Shown: positions 1 to 8,674, numbered from the stretch's first letter. The stretch: DNA of 64,000 nt from Cypionkella sp049896245 (GCF_049896245.1 NZ_JAFCTX010000007.1:62001-126000); one strand, 5' to 3'. Numbers and translations are program-made. The notes: generated from the letters alone by a model not told the origin.

Positions 1-296
1 TCGGCGGGATCATCCGGGCGAAAGCTGATCTCACCGCGCTCTGGATGGTTCAGGGTAATAGTGGCGGTAGCCTCATCTAAGCGAGAGGTGATCGCCATCA
101 GCGCTGGAGCCTTTGCCCCACGCGCGAAATTCACGCAGCGATTCCAGCCGGGTACAAGTTTCGCCGCCCCATGCGCCACCGCCCAATGCCGATCCCAAGC
201 CAGACACTCCCCCGCCAAAAGACGAACGGACGCGAGGGCTTCGCGTCCGTGTCCCTTGATCGGGTGGCGGCAAATTTGCGCCAGCCGCTTGGTCAT
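1..296 (-). CDS. MOSC-domain protein, N-terminal part (cut by window start)
   Basis: The minus frame is open from an ATG at 296 to the window edge (98 codons). It starts MTKRLAQICRHPIKGHG and continues through a GWNRCVNFARG stretch, which resembles the N-terminal beta-barrel of MOSC sulfurase-type proteins; these bind a sulfur or molybdenum-cofactor-related ligand. The ATG overlaps the yidC stop as ATGA, so the two are probably translationally coupled. A MOSC gene directly after yidC is a gene order I know from Rhodobacteraceae. The catalytic cysteine region lies outside the window, so activity cannot be judged. Confidence 0.75.
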   Translation of the reverse strand, partial: MTKRLAQICRHPIKGHGREALASVRLLAGECLAWDRHWAVAHGAAKLVPGWNRCVNFARGAKAPALMAITSRLDEATATITLNHPERGEISFRPDDPA

Positions 297-2098
297 TTCT
301 TGGCGACCTCGACGGGCTTTTTCTTGCTAAAGCCCGATTTGATATTACCGAACAGGTCCGGTTTGTGACCATGGCTGCGCATGATGAGATACTGCTGGGT
401 GAAGGTGATGGTGTTGTTGGTGATCCAGTAAATCACCAGACCGCTTGCGAACCCGCCGAGCATGAACATGAACACGAACGGCATCCAAGCGAACAGTTGT
501 TGCTGCACCGGATCGGCGGGGGCCGGGTTAAGTTTCTGTTGCAGCCACATCGTGACGCCCAGCAGGATCGGCAGCACGCCGATGAAGATGGTTGCCAGCA
601 AAGTGTGTGGCGTGGGGGCACCCCAAGGCAAAGCGCCGAACAGGTTGTAGATCGACGAGGTGTCGGGCGCGGAAAGGTCGCGTATCCAACCAAAGAACGG
701 CGATTGCCGCAATTCAATCGTGACGAAGATCACTTTGTACAGCGAGAAGAAGATCGGAATCTGGATGAAAATCGGCAAACAACCCGCCGCCGGGTTCACT
801 TTGCGCTCTTTATACAGCGCCATCATGTCCTTTTGCAGCTTTTGCTTGTCGTCGCCGGCGCGTTCTTTCAGCACTTCCAATTCGGGCTGCAATTCCTTCA
901 TCCGCGCCATCGAGACGTAGGATTTATAGGCCAGTGGCAGAACCAAAAGTTTCAAGATGAATGTCAGGCCGATGATCGCAAGACCCATGTTGCCGATCAG
1001 GCCGTGCAGCCAGTGCAGCACGAAGAAGATCGGTTTGGTCAGGAAATAGAACCAGCCCCAGTCGATCGAATCGATGAAGCCTGCGATACCTGCCTTGTCT
1101 TGATAAGCACGGATGGTTTCCCATTCTTTCGCACCCGCGAACATCCGGGTGGTGGTTTCCATTGTCGCACCGGGGGCAACCGTCATCAGCGGCTGGCGCA
1201 CCTCGGCCTGATAGATGTCCGATCCGGGCAGATATTTTGCCACCGCCGTATAAGGTTTACCTTGTTCGGGGACCAGAGTTGTCATCCAGTAGTGGTCGGT
1301 GAAGCCGATCCAACCATCCTTGGTGGCCTCGGTCACTTCGGCGGGATAACCTTCGCGCTCATTCGGGGTCATCGAGGCGAATTTCGAGTATTTCAATTCT
1401 TCAAGACTGCCATCGCTGCGGCGCACCAGACCTTCATGCACCACGTAGATGTTTTGCAATTTTGGCAGGCCCTGGCGGACGATCTGACCGTAGGAATACA
1501 GGTTCGCCGCTGCCGTTCCGGTGTTTTGCACCTGATCCGTCACGCTGAACATGAAATCCTCGTCCACCGCGATGGTGCGCAGGAACTTCAGACCCTTGGT
1601 GTTTTCCCATTGTAGGGTCACCGGCTGGCCAACCGACAAAGTGCCACCCGAGGCGATTTTCCACTCGGTCGCAGCCCCCGGCACATCGTCGGCGGTCAAG
1701 CCGACACCCGGAGCCCAGCCGAACACCGCGTAATAGGGCGTGGTTTGGCCGACTGGCGACAGCAGTTTGACGGTGGGCGAATTTGGCTCGATCGTCTCAT
1801 GGTAGGTTTTCAGCGACAGATCGTCGAACCGCCCGCCCAGCATCGAGATTGAGCCCGACAGTTTCGGGGTATCAATGGTCAGCCGCGGCGCTTCCGGCAA
1901 GGGCTCGGTCGAGGCCACGCTGCCTGCCGGGGCCGCAGTGGCCGGGGCATCGGGCGTGGTGGCAAACGGGGTCAGCGGCGCTTGGGTCTCAGCGGGAAAC
2001 CATTGCGGAAAAAGCATCGGGCCTGCGACGAACCAGCCAAGGATCACCAGAAAGCTAAGCACGGTTGCGAGGATGAGATTCTTGTTTTGATCGTCCAT
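293..2098 (-). CDS. yidC: Membrane protein insertase YidC
   Basis: YidC inserts and folds inner-membrane proteins, alone or with SecYEG. The protein has the expected Gram-negative layout. There is an N-terminal membrane anchor (MDDQNKNLILATVLSFLVIL), a large periplasmic beta domain to about residue 340, then the conserved 60KD_IMP core with FFVLHWLHGLIGNMGLAI, the YKSYVSMARMKELQPE cytoplasmic loop and three further hydrophobic segments. I chose the ATG at 2098 rather than 2113 because family members begin at MDDQN. It lies downstream of rpmH, rnpA, yidD and a c-di-GMP gene on the same strand. The stop overlaps the MOSC start. Confidence 0.96.
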   Translation of the reverse strand: MDDQNKNLILATVLSFLVILGWFVAGPMLFPQWFPAETQAPLTPFATTPDAPATAAPAGSVASTEPLPEAPRLTIDTPKLSGSISMLGGRFDDLSLKTYHETIEPNSPTVKLLSPVGQTTPYYAVFGWAPGVGLTADDVPGAATEWKIASGGTLSVGQPVTLQWENTKGLKFLRTIAVDEDFMFSVTDQVQNTGTAAANLYSYGQIVRQGLPKLQNIYVVHEGLVRRSDGSLEELKYSKFASMTPNEREGYPAEVTEATKDGWIGFTDHYWMTTLVPEQGKPYTAVAKYLPGSDIYQAEVRQPLMTVAPGATMETTTRMFAGAKEWETIRAYQDKAGIAGFIDSIDWGWFYFLTKPIFFVLHWLHGLIGNMGLAIIGLTFILKLLVLPLAYKSYVSMARMKELQPELEVLKERAGDDKQKLQKDMMALYKERKVNPAAGCLPIFIQIPIFFSLYKVIFVTIELRQSPFFGWIRDLSAPDTSSIYNLFGALPWGAPTPHTLLATIFIGVLPILLGVTMWLQQKLNPAPADPVQQQLFAWMPFVFMFMLGGFASGLVIYWITNNTITFTQQYLIMRSHGHKPDLFGNIKSGFSKKKPVEVAKK

Positions 2099-2236
2099 CG
2101 GGACAAGCACCATTCCTGTTCAGGGTCAGGCGTGGTTCAACGATAGGGGGGCGCAAAGGTCAAGCGGTTTTCCCCTATTCACAGGGCTTGGCATCTGGTT
2201 TGCCGCGCAATTCGCGGTGTGCGCGCCGATTTGACG

Positions 2237-3781
2237 CTAACGGGTGCGTGAGCCTATGCGCGGAATCGCCCCGACCTTGGCGCGATGGCGCGCGATCCAT
2301 TCCATCGTCTCATCCACCGGCATCGGCCGGGCGATGCCGAAACCTTGCACATCTCCGCAACCTAATTGTGACAACATCGCATGTTCGCCGGGAGTTTCCA
2401 CGCCTTCGGCCAAGGTTTCTAGCCCCAAACGCTCGGCCATCGATAGGATGGCCGCCACCATCTTTTGCTGTTCGCGATCCTCATCCAGCCGGGTGATAAA
2501 GCTGCGGTCGATCTTGATGCGGCGCACCGCAAAGCGGCGGATCGAGGTGATTGAGGCGTGGCCGGTGCCGAAATCATCCAGATCAATGCCGCAGCCCAAG
2601 GCCGCAAGGGCTGCGATGTTGGAGACGATGATGTCATTGTCGGTTTGGGCGACGACATTTTCCAGCACCTCAACCGACAGCCGCTTGGGTTCCAGATCAA
2701 AGCGGTCGAGCTCCCATTTCAGCTTTTCGGCCAGACGCGGGTTGCGCAGTTCTGGCGATGAGAAGTTTACTGCCACCGTCGGTACATTCAGCCCGGCGCG
2801 ATCCCAGCGGGCGAGGGCCGAAAGGGCGTGGTATAAAATCACTTCGCCCAGACGTTCGCTTAGGCCTGCGTCTTCGATCATCGGCAGGAATTCGGCGTGC
2901 GGAATCAAGCCCTTATCCGGGTGATACCAGCGCGCCAGCGCCTCAAACCCGGTGATCGCGCCGGTATGGGTCGAGATTTGCGGCTGAAAGTGCGGGCGGA
3001 TCTGGCCTTCGTCCAGCGCGCGTTCCAATTCATCGCGCAAGGCGTCGCGGTCGGCACGGGTGGCGGCCATATCCTCGGAAAAGCTGCGAATGGCGCTGGG
3101 GCCGTGGCGCAGGGCATCGTCGGCAGCGATTTGGGCAGCATTCAGCAGGCTGGCGCCGGTCGCTTCCGGCGCGCGGCTGCCCAGACAAAAGCCGATCAAA
3201 CAGGTGATATAGATCCGGGTCGCGTTCAGGCTGATCGGCGCGGACAGCGCCGATTGCAGCCGGGCTGCGACCTGTACCACGGTTTCAATATCCAGCCGCC
3301 GCACCGGGGCCAATGCCACCGCAAAGCCGCCGCCTTCCAGCCGGGCCACCACATCGCCCGCGCGCAACGAGGCGCAAATCCGTTCTGCCGAGCGCGCCAG
3401 CACCTCAGTCTGCGCGGCGCGGCCATGTTGTTCCACCATCCGCTCTGCCAGATCGAATTGCAGCACCAAGCAGGCTGTGGTGCGCCCGCTGAGGTGTGAT
3501 TCGCGTAAAGTCGCGTCCAGAGTGCCGACGATTTGGGCGCGCAGCGACAGCCCTTCCAGCACCTGCGATTGATCGGGCGGGGTTTGCTGTGGCCCTACTG
3601 CGCCCGAGATAGCAAACAGCAGCGGCGCGCCAAGGGCTGTCAGGATCAAAATCCGCTCGCCGCCCAGCCAGAATGCGGCGAGGGTCAGGGCGGGCAGGAA
3701 CACAAAAGCCTCTGGCCTGCGCATCAGCGCGCTGATCTGGGAGAACCTTGCGAAGACTGCGGTAAAAAAGCGTGAAACCAT
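2237..3781 (-). CDS. Membrane GGDEF/EAL protein, probable c-di-GMP phosphodiesterase with degenerate GGDEF
   Basis: A hydrophobic segment near residues 25-60 is followed by a GGDEF-like domain and then an EAL domain. The diguanylate cyclase signature is degenerate: the loop reads LEGGGFAVAL where GGDEF is expected, so cyclase activity is unlikely. The EAL half keeps FEALARW, NFSSPEL, DDFGTGHAS, KIDRSFI and AEGVET, which carry the metal-binding and catalytic residues of active phosphodiesterases. I infer that it hydrolyses c-di-GMP, with the GGDEF part as sensor or GTP-binding regulator. The ATG at 3781 is preferred over 3838 because the 19-residue extension is Arg/Pro-rich and precedes the membrane segment. 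It sits inside the rpmH-yidC cluster. Confidence 0.88.
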   Translation of the reverse strand: MVSRFFTAVFARFSQISALMRRPEAFVFLPALTLAAFWLGGERILILTALGAPLLFAISGAVGPQQTPPDQSQVLEGLSLRAQIVGTLDATLRESHLSGRTTACLVLQFDLAERMVEQHGRAAQTEVLARSAERICASLRAGDVVARLEGGGFAVALAPVRRLDIETVVQVAARLQSALSAPISLNATRIYITCLIGFCLGSRAPEATGASLLNAAQIAADDALRHGPSAIRSFSEDMAATRADRDALRDELERALDEGQIRPHFQPQISTHTGAITGFEALARWYHPDKGLIPHAEFLPMIEDAGLSERLGEVILYHALSALARWDRAGLNVPTVAVNFSSPELRNPRLAEKLKWELDRFDLEPKRLSVEVLENVVAQTDNDIIVSNIAALAALGCGIDLDDFGTGHASITSIRRFAVRRIKIDRSFITRLDEDREQQKMVAAILSMAERLGLETLAEGVETPGEHAMLSQLGCGDVQGFGIARPMPVDETMEWIARHRAKVGAIPRIGSRTR

Positions 3782-3900
3782 CGGCCTGGCCCTATCTGCT
3801 GCGGGGCAACGCCACCCCGATGCGGCAAGATTAGGCAAACACCCTGATCAGAAGGTTAATCCTCACCCCAAAGTTGCAGAGGATTTTCATGATTTGTTCC

Positions 3901-3916
3901 ATGGTTTATTAACCAT
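3901..3916. promoter_or_regulatory. Palindrome containing a CtrA-type half-site
   Basis: The sequence is a 6-bp inverted repeat (ATGGTT/AACCAT) with a TATT loop. Its right half, 3909-3916, reads TTAACCAT, the 8-mer half-site I know for CtrA in Caulobacter relatives. It lies about 120 bp upstream of the GGDEF/EAL start, in the gap after yidD. CtrA control of c-di-GMP and motility genes is common in Rhodobacterales, but one 8-mer can occur by chance. Confidence 0.3.
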
Positions 3917-3943
3917 CTGCGCCAAAGCGGCCAGCGTACTACC

Positions 3944-4192
3944 CTAGCCTTTGGCGTCAAAATGGGGGTCGGAACCGGGCACCGGATCATAGCCTTGCCC
4001 ACCCCACGGATGGCAGCGGCAAATCCTGTGGGCCATCAGATAACCGCCCTTGGCCGCGCCATGCCGCTCTAACGCCTCCATCGCATAGGCGGAGCAGGTG
4101 GGTTGAAAGCGGCAGCCATGGCCAACCCAAGGCGACAGTACCAAGCGATAGGCGCGCACGGGTAGGGCCAAGATGCGCGCCAGAGGTGTCAT
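3944..4192 (-). CDS. yidD: Membrane protein insertion efficiency factor YidD
   Basis: This 82-residue protein has the family core YRLVLSPWVGHGCRFQPTCS followed by AYAMEALERHG, with the conserved cysteines, and ends in a CHPWGGQGYDPVP motif. YidD is a small membrane-associated protein that helps YidC-dependent insertion. The start ATG overlaps the end of rnpA (ATGA at 4189-4192), so the two are coupled. The rpmH-rnpA-yidD-yidC order supports the call. Length is normal for the family. Confidence 0.95.
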   Translation of the reverse strand: MTPLARILALPVRAYRLVLSPWVGHGCRFQPTCSAYAMEALERHGAAKGGYLMAHRICRCHPWGGQGYDPVPGSDPHFDAKG

Positions 4193-4602
4193 GTGCGCAC
4201 CTTGTGAACCGAAGCCAAAGCGGATGCAAAATCAGCCAGCATGTCTTTGTAATTACGCGAGATTGTAGCCTCTGGTTTGGCGACCAGCACATAATCCCAA
4301 CCGGGCCGCGCCAGATCCGGCAGCACCTCTCGCGCCAAGGCCCGCATCCGCCGTTTGGCTCGGTTGCGGGCCACCGCGTTGCCGATTTTCTTCGAGGCGG
4401 TAAAGCCGATCCGTACAAGCGCGGTATCATCGCCGCGCGCACGGCCCTGCAACAAAAAGCTGCCTGTGCCTTGCCTGCGGCCCTGAGCGGTGCGCAGATA
4501 ATCGGGGCGGTTTTTCATGGTCTGAACACGAGCGAAAATCGCCGGAGGCGCTTCGGACGCTTCGGCGACAGGGCCAATGTCCGATACCTTCGGCGGTGTC
4601 AT
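4189..4602 (-). CDS. rnpA: Ribonuclease P protein component
   Basis: RnpA is the protein subunit that helps the RNase P RNA mature the 5' ends of tRNAs. The diagnostic basic helix RNRAKRRMRALAREVL is present, preceded by VRIGFTASKKIGNAVA. The ORF is 137 residues. The first ~28 residues (MTPPKVSDIGPVAEASE...) are not conserved. I keep this start because rhodobacterial homologs I recall also begin MTPP; an internal ATG at 4518 is the alternative. It lies between rpmH and yidD as usual. Confidence 0.95.
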   Translation of the reverse strand: MTPPKVSDIGPVAEASEAPPAIFARVQTMKNRPDYLRTAQGRRQGTGSFLLQGRARGDDTALVRIGFTASKKIGNAVARNRAKRRMRALAREVLPDLARPGWDYVLVAKPEATISRNYKDMLADFASALASVHKVRT

Positions 4603-4642
4603 GGTCTACTCCTGCATCCGACCCCGCAGGGTCAGTCAGAAA

Positions 4643-4777
4643 TTAAGCCGACAGCTTCTTGCGGCCCTTGGCGCGGCGGGCTGCCAGCACAAGACGGCCA
4701 CCCTTGGTTGCCATGCGTGCGCGGAAGCCGTGACGGCGGGCGCGAACCAGGTTCGACGGTTGAAAAGTGCGCTTCAT
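4643..4777 (-). CDS. rpmH: 50S ribosomal protein L34
   Basis: The minus frame encodes 44 residues: MKRTFQPSNLVRARRHGFRA, then RMATKGGRLVLAARRAKG and RKKLSA. This is a textbook L34 and has the normal length. It was too short for the usual ORF cutoff. It is the first gene of the rpmH-rnpA-yidD-yidC cluster and has a good sigma-70-type promoter at 4842-4870. Confidence 0.98.
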   Translation of the reverse strand: MKRTFQPSNLVRARRHGFRARMATKGGRLVLAARRAKGRKKLSA

Positions 4778-4841
4778 CGCGGTCTCCATCAGACGGGCAC
4801 GGCGAACCTTAAAGATTCGACGGCGTAAACTTGAAGCCCGG

Positions 4842-4870
4842 TCTTTAGGGGCGGATCATCGGTAAGTCAA
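4842..4870 (-). promoter_or_regulatory. Sigma-70-type promoter of rpmH
   Basis: Reading the minus strand, TTGACT (4870-4865) is followed by exactly 17 bases and TAAAGA (4847-4842). This is close to the housekeeping consensus with optimal spacing. The -10 lies 64 bases upstream of the rpmH ATG. It probably drives rpmH, rnpA and yidD, and perhaps yidC. Confidence 0.7.
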
Positions 4871-5039
4871 CGCGCGTCCTGCGCGATTTCTGCAACATTT
4901 GCCGATCTTGGCGCAGAGGGCAGGGCAAACTGTTACAAATCCGCGTCTTTAGATCGCCGATTTCGCAGACCTGATCAAGCTGGCGTGAGACGGCTGGCAT
5001 GCGCAGGCCAATCCGACCATCTTGGGCTAAAGGAAGACC

Positions 5040-5735
5040 ATGACCAAATGCGCCCGCCTGATCCCGACTGTGTTGATTCTCTGCGCCGCTGTTGCCGGGG
5101 CAGTGTTTCTGCGTGAGCGGTTGTCGTTTGAGGCTTTGGCTGAGAACCGCGAGGCTTTGCTGGCCTACCGCGACGCGCATTTCCTGTGGGCCAGCCTTGG
5201 ATTTATCGCGGTCTACATCGTGATTGTCGGCCTCAGCCTGCCCGGTGCGACCATCGCCACGCTGACGGGGGGCTTCCTGTTCGGCATGTTCCCTGGCACA
5301 TTCTATAATGTACTTGCCGCCAGCATTGGCGCTGTCTGCATCTTTCTGGCCGCCCGTGCGGGTTTTGGCGCGACCTTGGCCGAGCGGCTGCAAGGCGGCT
5401 CAGCCTCGCGTCTGCAAACCGCGCTTCGCGAAAACCAATGGTCGGCTTTGTTGATCATGCGGCTGGTGCCTGCGCTACCCTTCGTGCTGGCCAATCTGCT
5501 GCCCGCGATGGTGGGCGTGCGGCTTTTGCCGTTTGCGGTGACGACATTTTTCGGCATTATTCCGGCGGCCTTGGTGTTCACCTCGGTTGGCGCGGGGCTG
5601 GGAGAGGTGTTTGCACGCGGTGAGCGACCTGATCTGGGGGTGATTTTCTCTGCCCCTGTGCTGCTGCCCTTGCTGGGACTTGCGGCGTTGTCGGCTTTGC
5701 CAATCCTGTTGAAAAAACGCAAGAAAGGCGGCTGA
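5040..5735 (+). CDS. TVP38/TMEM64 (DedA-superfamily) membrane protein
   Basis: The protein has 231 residues with an N-terminal hydrophobic segment and several more. The VTT-domain core is visible: LSLPGATIATLTGGFLFG, then LIMRLVPALPFVLANLLPAM and FFGIIPAALVFTSVGAGLG. Such proteins are membrane-embedded, and roles in lipid scrambling or membrane homeostasis have been proposed. An RBS-like AAGGAAG precedes the ATG. The next gene, a flavoprotein, starts directly after its stop codon (no gap). VTT proteins are often found beside mercuric-reductase-like flavoproteins, which suggests a joint function that is not established. Confidence 0.85.
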   Translation: MTKCARLIPTVLILCAAVAGAVFLRERLSFEALAENREALLAYRDAHFLWASLGFIAVYIVIVGLSLPGATIATLTGGFLFGMFPGTFYNVLAASIGAVCIFLAARAGFGATLAERLQGGSASRLQTALRENQWSALLIMRLVPALPFVLANLLPAMVGVRLLPFAVTTFFGIIPAALVFTSVGAGLGEVFARGERPDLGVIFSAPVLLPLLGLAALSALPILLKKRKKGG

Positions 5736-7145
5736 ATGGAGCGGATTTCAACAGATATCTGCATCATTGGTGCAGGTTCGGGCGGGCTTTCGGTTGCGGC
5801 AGGGGCGGCGCAGATGGGTGCGCGCGTGGTGCTGATCGAGGGCGCTTCGATGGGCGGCGATTGTCTGAACTATGGCTGCGTGCCGTCAAAAGCACTGCTG
5901 GCAGCGGGTCGTGCGGCGCAGGTGATCCGCCTGGGCGCAGCCGGAGTGCAGGGAGCCGAGCCGCAGATCGACTTTGCTGCCGTCAAAGCGCAGGTCGCGG
6001 CGGTGATTGCGCAGATCGCCCCGATGGACAGTCAGGAACGGTTTGAGGGTTTTGGCGTGCAGGTGATCCGCGCTTATGCCCGCTTTACCGGCCCGCGCGA
6101 GGTGGAGGCGGGCGGTAAGATCATCCGCGCGCGGCGGTTTGTGATCGCGACAGGATCGCATCCGGCGATCCCAGAACTGCCGGGGTTAGAGGCGATCCCC
6201 TATCTGACCAATGAGACGATTTTTGCGCAGACCGCGCGACCCGAGCATCTGTTGATCCTCGGCGGTGGCCCGATTGCGATGGAAATGGCGCAGGCGCATC
6301 AGCGTTTGGGCTGCAAAGTGACAGTGATCGCGCGCAGCCGGGTGCTGAGCCGCGTTGATCCCGAGGCCGTAGCGGTGCTGCTGAGCGCTTTACGCGCCGA
6401 GGGCGTCAATGTGCTGGAGGGCCGCGACATCGCCCGGCTTCGCCCCGTGCCGCAGGGGCTGGAAGCGGTGCTAAATGATGGCACCACGCTGACCGGATCG
6501 CATCTTCTGATCGCCACCGGGCGCACGCCAGCCCTCGCGACGCTGGATTTACCAGCCGCAGGCGTGGCTTACAGTGATAAGGGCGTGACGGTGGGGGCCA
6601 ACCTGCGCAGCAGCAACCGCCGGATTTATGCGGTGGGCGATGTGGCGGGCGGTTTGCAATTCACCCATGTCGCGGGAGCCCATGCCGGAGTGGTGATCAG
6701 GCAAGTGCTGTTCGGTCTGCCCGCCAAGCAGGCCAGTGTGGTGCCGATGGTCACTTATACCGACCCCGAACTGGCGCAGATCGGGCTGACCGAGGTTGAG
6801 GCGTGCGCAAAACATCCCGGCGTGCAGGTGATCCGGCAAGAGTTTCTGCACAACGACCGCGCAGTAACCGATGGTCAAACCGCAGGCTTTCTCAAACTGA
6901 TGCTGCTGAAAGGCCGTCCGGTTGGCGTCACCCTTGTTGGCGCGGGGGCAGGTGAGTTGATCGGTCTTTGGGCTTTGGCGATGACGGCGGGTTTGAAAGT
7001 CGGCGCGCTGGCAGGGATGATTGCGCCATATCCGACGCGTGGCGAGATTTCCAAGCGTGCAGCAGGGGCCTATTTCTCACCGAAACTCTTTGATAACATA
7101 GCTGTGAAGCGGGTGGTGCGGCTGGTGCAGCGGCTTTTGCCATAA
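5736..7145 (+). CDS. Pyridine nucleotide-disulfide oxidoreductase, mercuric-reductase-like
   Basis: This is a two-dinucleotide-fold flavoprotein. FAD binding is seen at CIIGAGSGGLSVAAGAAQMG. The redox-active pair is C43 and C48 in GGDCLNYGCVPSKALL. NAD(P)H binding follows at LLILGGGPIAMEMAQ, with a second FAD motif at RIYAVGDVAGG. A C-terminal dimerisation domain is present. Dihydrolipoamide dehydrogenases and glutathione reductases carry a catalytic His in an HAHPT-type motif; here the segment reads IAPYPTRGE, so that His is absent. No heavy-metal-binding Cys pair is seen at either end, so mercury reduction is not supported. Physiological substrate unknown. It abuts the TVP38 gene. Confidence 0.85.
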   Translation: MERISTDICIIGAGSGGLSVAAGAAQMGARVVLIEGASMGGDCLNYGCVPSKALLAAGRAAQVIRLGAAGVQGAEPQIDFAAVKAQVAAVIAQIAPMDSQERFEGFGVQVIRAYARFTGPREVEAGGKIIRARRFVIATGSHPAIPELPGLEAIPYLTNETIFAQTARPEHLLILGGGPIAMEMAQAHQRLGCKVTVIARSRVLSRVDPEAVAVLLSALRAEGVNVLEGRDIARLRPVPQGLEAVLNDGTTLTGSHLLIATGRTPALATLDLPAAGVAYSDKGVTVGANLRSSNRRIYAVGDVAGGLQFTHVAGAHAGVVIRQVLFGLPAKQASVVPMVTYTDPELAQIGLTEVEACAKHPGVQVIRQEFLHNDRAVTDGQTAGFLKLMLLKGRPVGVTLVGAGAGELIGLWALAMTAGLKVGALAGMIAPYPTRGEISKRAAGAYFSPKLFDNIAVKRVVRLVQRLLP

Positions 7146-7184
7146 GCTGCGTATACGGGCCAAGCTGGGGGCTTTCATCCCCCA

Positions 7185-7223
7185 AGACAATGGTTTCTTG
7201 AACCAGAGGCGAAACCATTGTCT
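7185..7223. repeat. Perfect 13-bp inverted repeat (terminator or operator)
   Basis: The arms AGACAATGGTTTC (7185-7197) and GAAACCATTGTCT (7211-7223) are fully complementary, with a 13-base loop. The repeat lies 40 bases after the flavoprotein stop and 30 bases before the sensor kinase start. There is no T-run after it, so a simple intrinsic terminator is not certain. An operator for the kinase gene is the alternative. Confidence 0.6.
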
Positions 7224-7252
7224 AACCCCCAAAGGATATTTGTACACAGAGG

Positions 7253-8674
7253 ATGACCAGAAGCGTGGCAGCAAGGCGGGGCGGATTTATAAACACCCTG
7301 TCGGGGCGGTTTTTACTGCTGACCGTGGCCTTTGTCATGCTGGCCGAGGTGTTGATCTTCGTGCCTTCCATCGCCCGGTTCCGCGCCGATTTCCTGACCC
7401 TGCGGCTGGAGAAGGCGCAAATCGCGTCCTTGGCGCAGCTTGCCGCCGAAGATATGGTGACGTCCGCGCTGGAAAAGGAACTGCTGGCCAATGCCGAGGT
7501 CTATAACGTCGTGCTGCGCCGCAATGAGGTGCGCCAACTGGTACTATCCTCGCCGCTGCCGACGCCGATCTCGAATACTTTCGATCTGCGCGAAGCCGGG
7601 CATTGGGCGCTGATCCGTGATGCTTTTGTCTGCCTGTTCGATCCCGATGATCAGATCATCCGGGTGATCGGTTATCCGGTGCAATCGGCGGGGCTTCTGA
7701 TTGAAATCACGATGGATTCCGCGCCGATGCGCGACGCTATGCTGGATTACGGCGGGCGGATTCTGCTGTTGTCGGCGTTGATTTCTGGCGTCACGGCGTT
7801 CTTTCTGTTTCTCGCCGTGCAGCGCCTGATCGTGTTGCCGATCCGCCGGGTGGTCAACCATATGACCGCCTATGCCGAAGCACCCGAAGATGCCCGCCGG
7901 GTCATTGAGCCGACTGCCTCGGTGGTGGAGTTGCGCGACGCCGAAGAAGCCATGCACGCGATGCAGACCCAGTTGACGGGCTCGCTCCGGCAAAAGGAAC
8001 GCCTCGCACAGCTGGGTGGGGCGGTGGCCAAAATCAGCCATGATCTGCGCAACATCCTGACCACGGCGCAGCTGTTTGCCGACCGAATCGAAGGCAGCAC
8101 CGATCCGATGGTGGCGCGCGCGGCCCCAAAACTGGTCGGCTCCATCGCCCGCGCCGTGGCTTTGTGCGAATCGACTTTGGCGTTCGGCAAAGCCGAGGAG
8201 CCCCCGCCGCAGTTGCGCGAGGTGGCCTTGGCGACCTTGGCCGAGGATGTCGCCGAGGGCGAGGGCCTTGCGGGCGAAGGCCCGGTGACCTGCCTGATCG
8301 AAGTGCCCGAAGCGCTGGTGATCCATGCTGATTACGATCAGCTGTTCCGGGTGCTGTCCAACCTTGTGCGCAACGCGCGCCAAGCGATTGAGGCAACGGG
8401 AGTCGAGGGCAGCATCGAAATCTCCGCCGGAGAAAGCGCCTCGGAATGGTGGGTCAGGGTGGGTGACACCGGCCCCGGCCTGCCAGAAAAGGCCCGCGAG
8501 CATCTGTTTGAGGCGTTTCAGGGCGGCGCGCGCAAAGGCGGCATCGGCTTGGGTCTGGCGATTGCCGCCGAGTTGATCCGCGGCCATGGCGGGCGGCTGG
8601 AACTGGCACGCAGTGACGCGGATGGCACGGAATTTTTGGTGCATTTGCCGAAAACCATCGACTCTGCGACCTGA
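7253..8674 (+). CDS. Membrane-bound sensor histidine kinase
   Basis: The 473-residue protein has a membrane helix near residues 19-37, an extracytoplasmic sensor region, a second helix near 168-190, then a HAMP-like linker. The phospho-accepting His is H263 in AKISHDLRNILTTAQ. The ATPase domain follows with NLVRNARQAIE (N box), VGDTGPGLP (G1) and GGIGLGLAIA (G2). It autophosphorylates in response to an unknown signal. No response regulator lies next to it, so it is an orphan kinase within this window. The first start (ATG at 7253) gives a short basic N-terminus before the first helix, which fits an inner-membrane anchor. Confidence 0.9.
   Translation: MTRSVAARRGGFINTLSGRFLLLTVAFVMLAEVLIFVPSIARFRADFLTLRLEKAQIASLAQLAAEDMVTSALEKELLANAEVYNVVLRRNEVRQLVLSSPLPTPISNTFDLREAGHWALIRDAFVCLFDPDDQIIRVIGYPVQSAGLLIEITMDSAPMRDAMLDYGGRILLLSALISGVTAFFLFLAVQRLIVLPIRRVVNHMTAYAEAPEDARRVIEPTASVVELRDAEEAMHAMQTQLTGSLRQKERLAQLGGAVAKISHDLRNILTTAQLFADRIEGSTDPMVARAAPKLVGSIARAVALCESTLAFGKAEEPPPQLREVALATLAEDVAEGEGLAGEGPVTCLIEVPEALVIHADYDQLFRVLSNLVRNARQAIEATGVEGSIEISAGESASEWWVRVGDTGPGLPEKAREHLFEAFQGGARKGGIGLGLAIAAELIRGHGGRLELARSDADGTEFLVHLPKTIDSAT

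Noticed and set aside
365..1615. 416-aa plus-strand ORF opposite yidC
   Set aside because: It is antisense to a clearly conserved yidC, with a His/Arg/Gln-rich, domain-free translation typical of GC-rich shadow frames.
5736..7145. Mercuric reductase (merA)
   Set aside because: No N-terminal metal-binding domain, no C-terminal Cys pair and no mer genes nearby.
7544..8644. 366-aa minus ORF opposite the sensor kinase
   Set aside because: The kinase motifs on plus are complete; the antisense translation has no domain.
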